Shown here: piece by piece, positions 58,478 to 64,000 of the stretch | Numbering within the stretch: position 1 is the stretch's first letter | How the letters are laid out: each line of letters opens with the position of its first letter | Assembly (NCBI GenBank): GCA_032622095.1 | Contig: CP136063.1 | Span: forward strand, 185,051,956-185,115,955 | Source of the DNA: Siphonodentalium dalli | Lineage: Eukaryota; Mollusca; Scaphopoda; Gadilida; Siphonodentaliidae | Reading direction: 5' to 3' | Length of the DNA: 64,000 bases | Program-made: the position numbers and the translations under genes | The notes under the pieces: model-generated | What the model was told of the DNA's origin: nothing | Seen by the model: the letters and a program-made list of their open reading frames with translations, nothing else | Database searches by the model: none

Positions 58478-58920
58478 TCATGGTAACTTTATAAATGCTA
58501 ATTTTAAGAAAATGCTCACTCTTTTCAATATACTTATGTTAAGCAGTGACAGCAGTCTGTAGAATTTATTTCTGTTAGGGTTTTCCCAGTAATACTTCGG
58601 TATATAGGTTTCTCGCAGATCGTTGAGTTCAGTACACAAAATAACAAAATGGTATTCATCACATACATTTTCGCCACATAACCAGCCGACATAACGGGCA
58701 TTTCGTGTCTTTACATGTACTTTTATTCCATCTGCATTGCTCTACCGGTAGTCTGTGATTGGCTGTTCTAAATTTCAGTAAATACGTAGCTAGATGAGAT
58801 GGCATATATACTAAGTATCGGCTCAATCTGACAGAATCCTTTATGTTTCGATAAAATATGGCACGGCTTGAAATAGACATATCTAGATTGCCGAAGAGGC
58901 AACATGTGTGTTGCTCTATT
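58478..58920 (-). pseudogene. LINE ORF2, C-terminal end, left of the hAT insertion
   Basis: Minus strand from 58920: after the hAT element the frame continues EQHTCCLFGNLDMSISS, then RLSRYLVYMPSHLATYLLKFR, TANHRLPVE. After one frameshift near 58735-58750 it reads ARYVGWLCGENVCDEYHFVI, LCTELNDLRE, YYWENPNRNKFYRLLSLLNI and stops at TGA 58480-58478. The Cys/His CxxxxxCDEYHF...C pattern is typical of the end of LINE ORF2 proteins. It is continuous with 62569-64000. Confidence 0.8.
58916..58920. repeat. 5-bp target-site duplication, left copy (CTATT)
   Basis: CTATT immediately precedes the hAT terminus CAGGCGCGGATCCA and is repeated at 62564-62568. Confidence 0.8.
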
Positions 58921-59561
58921 CAGGCGCGGATCCAATGGGGGGCGCCCCCGGCGCGCGCCCCCCCCTATTTTTGCCACAGCTAAGTTCCAATATGGGGGCC
59001 TGATGATAAGCTTTATGCCAGCGTGCAACACCACCACATATGTTCGGTCAAAAATAATCGTAGATCAAACAAACAGCAACGTAAACTCTGTCGCGATTCA
59101 TTATTAGCTTACTAAAATTACGGCGTTTACAGTACTCGGATACCGTTAATTTAAATGCATCGTGGGTAATTCCCAACGCGCCGGTCTGCGATTGTCTGCG
59201 AGAGCGCGTGTTTCCGCGGTATTTTCTTTGTCTCTCACTGTTGTGAAGAATTTTGTTCAAGAAAGAGGATTCTACATATTAATAGGACACACACACAGGA
59301 CACGCAATGTGTTTCAGTTGCCTGAATATCGGACAGAACTGTTTGTAGTATTACTGACGTATTCGATAATTCGGTATGTTTGCCTGTGAACTTTGCAACT
59401 TCGAAACAGACATACCAAAGTGATACATTCTACACTATCAATTACATCAGCACATTCCGAATATAACGTACCCTTGTCGCATTGAACATTGTCCTCGCAG
59501 ATTTAATTGTTACAAGTTACGGTCGCTTGGTTTTACGATTATACATACACAAAAAGTTAAG

Positions 59562-62000
59562 ATGGCGCAATCGAAAATAAAAACATTCTTCGAACCTGAA
59601 GTGAAGAAACAAAAAACAAGTGAATGCGACAAAGGTCTAACAACTGGTACCACCGAGTATGAACCACCCGCATCATCTGCAGACGCTAGGCCTGCCAGCC
59701 CTACATTGGTTACAAATTATGATATATGCAAATTTGTTGACAGTAATGAAGCGCATTGTATCTCGGATGACACCAGAATGAAAATCATCAATGGCAGGAT
59801 CCCTGAATCAAATTTCAAATTTCCCCATAGAATTTACAAAGACAAACGGAAAAAAGATGGGTTAATGAAGCGATATTGTTCATTAGATTGGTTTGCTAAA
59901 TATCCCTTCCTAGGATATTCAAAACAAAAAGAAGGTGTCTACTGCACTCCGTGTGTATTGTTCCCATCAAAGGCTCATCAGGGTTCACGTGCTTCTCTGC
60001 TAGTAAAGGCTGCATATACAAACTGGAAGGATGCGACAGCAGACTTTGCCAACCACGCAGTACTAGAATACCATAAGGATTCCGTTGCCAAATATGAAGC
60101 ATTTGTTCAAGGTTTTACCCATCCTAGTAGAACGATATCTGCCATCATAGATTACGGGAATGACAAACTGATTAAGCATAATAGACATATTCTTGAAACC
60201 ATAGTGAAATGCATTGAGTTTTGTGGGCGCCAAGGTATAGCACTTAGAGGGCATCGGGACGACGGGAGTCCTGATCCCGAAAACTTCCACAATGTTGGGA
60301 ATTTCAAATCGCTGCTACAGCTTGTTGGTGAGATGAACCCCGAGATGAGAGACCACATTGATAAATGCAAGAAAAATGCGCAATATATGTCAAAAACCGT
60401 CCAAAATGACATTCTAATTTGCATCTCGGAATATATTACCAATATAATTATCAATGAGATCAAGGCACAACCTGCAGGACCATATTTCGGCCTAATAATT
60501 GATGAAGTAACAGATTCAAGCAATTGGGAGCAGATGGGCATAGTCATTCGTTATATAAAAGAAGGGAGAGCAGTAGAGCGATTGGTGCAGTTTGTTGATT
60601 GCCAACGAGCAACCGGGGATCTCATGTCAAATGAGATTTTGAGAGTTTTGGGACAGCTCGACATCGACCCATCATTCTGCAGAAGCCAGACATATGACGG
60701 AGCTGGAGCTATGGCTGGATGCAACAATGGGCTAGCAGCAAAGTTCATCGAGAAGACTGGAAATCAAAGGGCCCCATACTTCCACTGTGCTTCTCACGAA
60801 CTGAACCTGGCCTTAACAAAGGCGTGCACTATCCAGGAAGTGCATAACATGAACTGCACACTGGAAAAACTTGGCGTATTCTTCAAGTACTCTCCAAAGC
60901 AGTCACGGGAACTTGAAAGGCAAGTCGATGTATATAACGAGTCCCATCCAAATTCTAAAACGTCCAAATCCAAAGTAAAACCACTTTGTGAAACTCGATG
61001 GGTGGAACGGCATACATCACTAGAGGATTTTGTTTCTCTGTACGAGCCAATCTTGAACACCCTGGACGCCATAGGATCCAATGACGAGCTGCACTGGAAT
61101 GCCAACAGTGTTACTGATGCCAACGGACTATTTCATAATATCACAAGCAGTGGATTTATTGTTGCTTTCAAAGTTTGCCATTTCCTCCTCGGATTCACCA
61201 AGGCACTCTCGGTTCTACTTCAAGGCACGGAAATAGATGTGGTGGTCGCCTATGACGAGATAGACCTGATATGTTCAGAAATAGAGCAAATTCGAGAGAA
61301 CCAAGAGTCGGAGTTTGCCAAATTATATGTGGAAATGTCTGATATGGCTGCCATATGTGGAACCCAACTGGCTAAACCCAGAACATGCGCACGACAAACT
61401 AATCGCAGTAACGCAGGTTCCGCTTGTGATACAGTCGAGGAATACTTCAGGAAGAATGTGTTTCTCCCTTTTATTGACACAATGGTCGCGGAGTTTAGGG
61501 GTCGCTTCAACCAGCTTACAAACAGCGCTATGCGGGGAGTTTATCTTATTCCCAGGTATATGGAAGACAAACTAGAACACGATCCAGATGCTGTCGACAA
61601 AATACTTAGTTATTATGCAGAGGATATGCCTGAATCTAGTGCCTTCAAACATGAACTCCGCCTATGGAGAAGACATTGGAAAACTGAGACTGAAAAGCCG
61701 AGTACAATACCGAGCACACTGCAGTCGATGGATAGGATACTAGTTAAATATCCAAACATAACAACAGTGCTCAGCATTCTATTGGTAACTGCATCTACTG
61801 CAGCTACCGTCGAGCGTGCAAATTCATCTCTGAAATTTGTCAAGAACAGACTCCGGAGTACCATGGGTGAAGATCGACTGAATGCTCTTCTACTCATGTT
61901 CATTCATCGAGATATTAGACTGAATTATGCTAACATCGTTGACAGATTCGCCAGGCGTCAACCAAGACGGATGCTCTTGCAACACCCACTGGCTGACTGA
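59562..62000 (+). CDS. hAT transposase, ZMYM/DUF4371 type, 812 aa, intact
   Basis: ATG at 59562 lies in AAGATGGCG. The N-terminus MAQSKIKTFFEP is followed by a low-complexity linker. A TTF-type zinc finger begins at about residue 100 (C106, C128, C131), then a DUF4371-like region. Catalytic positions are likely D314 in LIIDEVTDSS, D379 in QTYDGAGAMAG and E751 in ATVERANSSL. CETRWVERH carries the conserved RW motif and the C-terminal hAT dimerisation region lies near 690-790. The length is usual for animal ZMYM1-like or 52 kDa-repressor-like transposases. The frame is uninterrupted and the termini are present, so the element may be autonomous. It catalyses cut-and-paste excision and insertion by a DDE RNase H-fold mechanism. 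Domesticated relatives exist, but the intact ends and target duplication argue for a mobile copy. Confidence 0.92.
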   Translation: MAQSKIKTFFEPEVKKQKTSECDKGLTTGTTEYEPPASSADARPASPTLVTNYDICKFVDSNEAHCISDDTRMKIINGRIPESNFKFPHRIYKDKRKKDGLMKRYCSLDWFAKYPFLGYSKQKEGVYCTPCVLFPSKAHQGSRASLLVKAAYTNWKDATADFANHAVLEYHKDSVAKYEAFVQGFTHPSRTISAIIDYGNDKLIKHNRHILETIVKCIEFCGRQGIALRGHRDDGSPDPENFHNVGNFKSLLQLVGEMNPEMRDHIDKCKKNAQYMSKTVQNDILICISEYITNIIINEIKAQPAGPYFGLIIDEVTDSSNWEQMGIVIRYIKEGRAVERLVQFVDCQRATGDLMSNEILRVLGQLDIDPSFCRSQTYDGAGAMAGCNNGLAAKFIEKTGNQRAPYFHCASHELNLALTKACTIQEVHNMNCTLEKLGVFFKYSPKQSRELERQVDVYNESHPNSKTSKSKVKPLCETRWVERHTSLEDFVSLYEPILNTLDAIGSNDELHWNANSVTDANGLFHNITSSGFIVAFKVCHFLLGFTKALSVLLQGTEIDVVVAYDEIDLICSEIEQIRENQESEFAKLYVEMSDMAAICGTQLAKPRTCARQTNRSNAGSACDTVEEYFRKNVFLPFIDTMVAEFRGRFNQLTNSAMRGVYLIPRYMEDKLEHDPDAVDKILSYYAEDMPESSAFKHELRLWRRHWKTETEKPSTIPSTLQSMDRILVKYPNITTVLSILLVTASTAATVERANSSLKFVKNRLRSTMGEDRLNALLLMFIHRDIRLNYANIVDRFARRQPRRMLLQHPLAD

Positions 62001-62540
62001 ATCCACGCGTCGACGGCCAGAGAAACTTGTCTGTGTGCGTGCTATGAGATGCTGTGAGCATTCGATGAACTATGAAGCTTTGTAAATGTTATTATAGTAT
62101 GTTTTGATAAATTTTGTCAAATGTTTCCCAAATTAAGCTTTGGACATTAATTGTGGGAATATACAAGAACCTCCATTCCTCTAGCCCACTGATAACTGAC
62201 AATTCATGTTTGGTGGGGCATTGTATATGTCACTCGAGTAGGTTAGAAGGGGTGTCGGTAGAACTATATGGCTACAGCTAACTTAACATATAGGCATATT
62301 CATTTATATAATTGCTATTGTTGCTATTGCTGGCAGCTATTTACTAATCAAATTAGAGCTCAGAGTTGAGGAAAACGCTTGTTTCTGGTGCAATTTTTGT
62401 AAAATTTTCCCGGGGGAGATCCCCCGGACCCCCTTTCAGTGAGAGGGGGAGACCCCCTCTCACAATCTCCCCCCCTTACAGCTTCGCGGCTCGGATGATG
62501 CTTCGCATCATATGGCCAATTTGCGCCCCCCCCCCCTTTT
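62001..62540. other. 3' untranslated and subterminal region of the hAT element
   Basis: No coding sequence was seen. The right subterminal part from 62400 is rich in G and C runs and short inverted repeats, as in related elements. No AATAAA was noticed near the stop codon. Confidence 0.55.
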
Positions 62541-62563
62541 CAATATTTCTGGATCCGCCACTG

Positions 62564-62568
62564 CTATT
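62564..62568. repeat. 5-bp target-site duplication, right copy (CTATT)
   Basis: CTATT follows the right hAT terminus directly and matches 58916-58920. Confidence 0.8.
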
Positions 62569-64000
62569 AATTTCGCTTTCATGTGTTTCATGTCTGTCTT
62601 GCTTAGTGGTGACTGATTCTGCCACGCACTTTCCATATTTACTTCTCGCAGAGTTTCTTTGATAAACGATATCCATTTAATCTTGTTTTGTAGTATGGCA
62701 TCACCATCATTGAGATACCTGAGTAGAAGGAATACATTTTTAGCTAATTCTGATCCTTCGTGCGATACTAGTTTTGACCAATATGATATTGCTCGGCACT
62801 TAATTTCGATCATTACGGGGTATCTCCCCAATTCTGTATATACCATGTAGTTTGGTGTGCTAGACTTCATTGTTGTGATAATTTTGCAGAATTTAAGATG
62901 TATGGTCTCCGAAATTTGAGTTTTCTCGAAACACCAAACTTCACCACCATACAGCATAATCATAGAGTCAAACAATTTAAACATAATATCTAGAGGCAGC
63001 TGCAGCTTTCTTGTTCTATTCAAAAGGCCATACGTTGCTCTCGTTGCTGTATTCTGGGTCTGCTTAATCGATTGACAGAATCTACCATTGTAAAATAATT
63101 TAATACCGAGGTATTTAAATTCTTTTAGAATTTGTATTTCTTGGCCCCTATAAGTGAATATTGGTAAGTTCTTTGACCATTTGTTTGTAAAAATTACCAT
63201 TTTCGTTTTCATTGTATTAACTTGCAGATTCCATGCCTCGGCATAATCAGCGAATGCTGAAAGTGCACGATGCATATTGTCCTCCGAGTCTGAGAGGATC
63301 ACGGTATCATCTGCATATAATAAACACAATATATTTTATAAAACAGCCAATATGTTCAAAGTATTTCTCATCAAAATAGTTCAAGTTTGAGATTGCACAG
63401 TCGCTCAGAAAACTTTGTATATCGTTCACAAACAAAGAAAATAAAAGAGGTGACATTGGTTCACCTTGAAATAAACCAATCTGGCTGATAAAGAAGTCTG
63501 ATTGCGAATTATTATTTTTCACACATAATTTTATATTGTCGTACATGCTTCGTATTACCTGTAGTATCTTACCGTTTATATCTGCTTGCATAAGTTTCAA
63601 CCATAGAGCATCTCTCCATACAGTATCAAATGCTTTGCGGAAATCAATAAAAGTACAATAAATCTTCCGTCCGCTCTGTAGGTATACGTTTATTAGAGCA
63701 TGTAGAATAAATATATTATCTACTGTTGAGTGACCCTTACGAAAACCTGTCTGAATTTTATCTACTAGGTCATTGTCTTCTGCAAACGACGATATTCGAT
63801 TATTAATAACGGATGTAAACAGTTTAGCAAAACAACTTAGAAGGGTGATTCCTCTATATGATTCAGGTAAATTTGGGTCCCCGGATCCTTTGAAGATGGG
63901 TTTTATCATCCCAACAGCCCATTGTTTCGGAAAATGCCCACTACTCAGAATGAGATTAAAAAAGCGGACATAAATACTCATCATTTCACCGACCGATTCT
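62569..64000 (-). pseudogene. LINE ORF2 reverse transcriptase, right of the hAT insertion, cut by the window edge
   Basis: Minus strand from 64000: FPKQWAVGMIKPIFKGSG, SYRGITLLSCFAKLF, QTGFRKGHSTVDNIF, FIDFRKAFDTVWRDALW and GLFQGEPMSPLLFSLFVND define reverse transcriptase motifs. YADDTVILSDS (about 63295-63325) is the catalytic box, in a second frame after a shift near 63310-63345. Thumb and C-terminal sequence follow: KTKMVIF, FKYLGIKLF, MLYGGEVW, SYWSKLV. The frame then reaches the hAT element at KAKLI and resumes at 58920. Motif style differs from the CR1-like element at 4854-18248, so it is a second LINE family, in the broad jockey/I group; the clade is unresolved. The endonuclease would lie beyond 64000. 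Confidence 0.85.

Larger units (their letters stand above)
58921..62563 (+). mobile_element. Complete hAT element (5-bp target duplication), 3643 bp
   Basis: The left terminus is CAGGCGCGGATCCA and the right terminus, read inward, is CAGTGGCGGATCCA, agreeing at 12 of 14 bases. Subterminal regions are G/C-run rich (58936-58965, and 62403-62540 with self-complementary CCCGGGGGAGATCCCCCGG). The 5-bp CTATT duplication abuts both ends. One intact transposase gene fills the middle. It lies inside a LINE ORF, and removing it with one CTATT restores KAKLIEQHTCC in frame. 5-bp duplications are reported for the hAT5 group, whereas classical hATs make 8 bp. Confidence 0.88.

Noticed and set aside
62508-62568. 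LINE open frame end reading ADPEILKRGGG
   Set aside because: This part of the minus-strand frame belongs to the right end of the hAT element. The LINE stops at 62569.

Overview
The window is a gene-poor, AT-rich, repeat-dominated stretch of an animal nuclear genome. Non-LTR retrotransposons of the CR1/jockey type, a hAT transposase of the ZMYM/DUF4371 type, TA- and TTAA-flanked MITEs and GT-AG introns exclude a prokaryote. The overall repeat character suggests a marine invertebrate, most likely a mollusc or other lophotrochozoan. That placement is inference; nothing here fixes the species.

Layout. 1-4850: mostly unassigned DNA with a 164-bp TA-flanked MITE, a dispersed repeat and a partial TTAA-type MITE. 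4854-18248 (minus strand): one CR1-like LINE ORF2 split in the middle of its reverse transcriptase by a 9.9-kb element (6481-16379). That element is flanked by a 9-bp target duplication and consists almost wholly of a 165-bp satellite in two inverted arrays, a giant foldback transposon. 18250-28460: dispersed and tandem repeats, including a 1.45-kb tandem duplication, a 122-bp array, a 174-bp satellite and a family rich in TCAAGGTCA words. 28903-38575: about 440 copies of a 22-bp minisatellite. 38576-45250: a TTAA-type foldback MITE, a decayed LINE split by a repeat block, and more of the TCAAGGTCA family.

45384-53642 (plus strand): a multi-exon gene of an unnamed, probably transposase-derived animal family with DDE-like motifs. 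Its central part is frameshifted and present as two apparently identical 2136-bp tandem copies, while its 3' exons have clean splice sites. 56818-57102 (minus): a likely first coding exon of a His/Gly/Asp-rich protein. 58478-64000 (minus): a second type of LINE, cut by a complete hAT element (58921-62563) with 5-bp target duplications and an intact 812-codon transposase.

Much of the window is nested transposition. Two minus-strand LINEs carry younger insertions whose exact removal, with one target-site copy, restores the reading frame; a third, decayed LINE is also interrupted. The most unusual object is the satellite-armed foldback at 6481-16379; next is the duplicated DDE-like gene.
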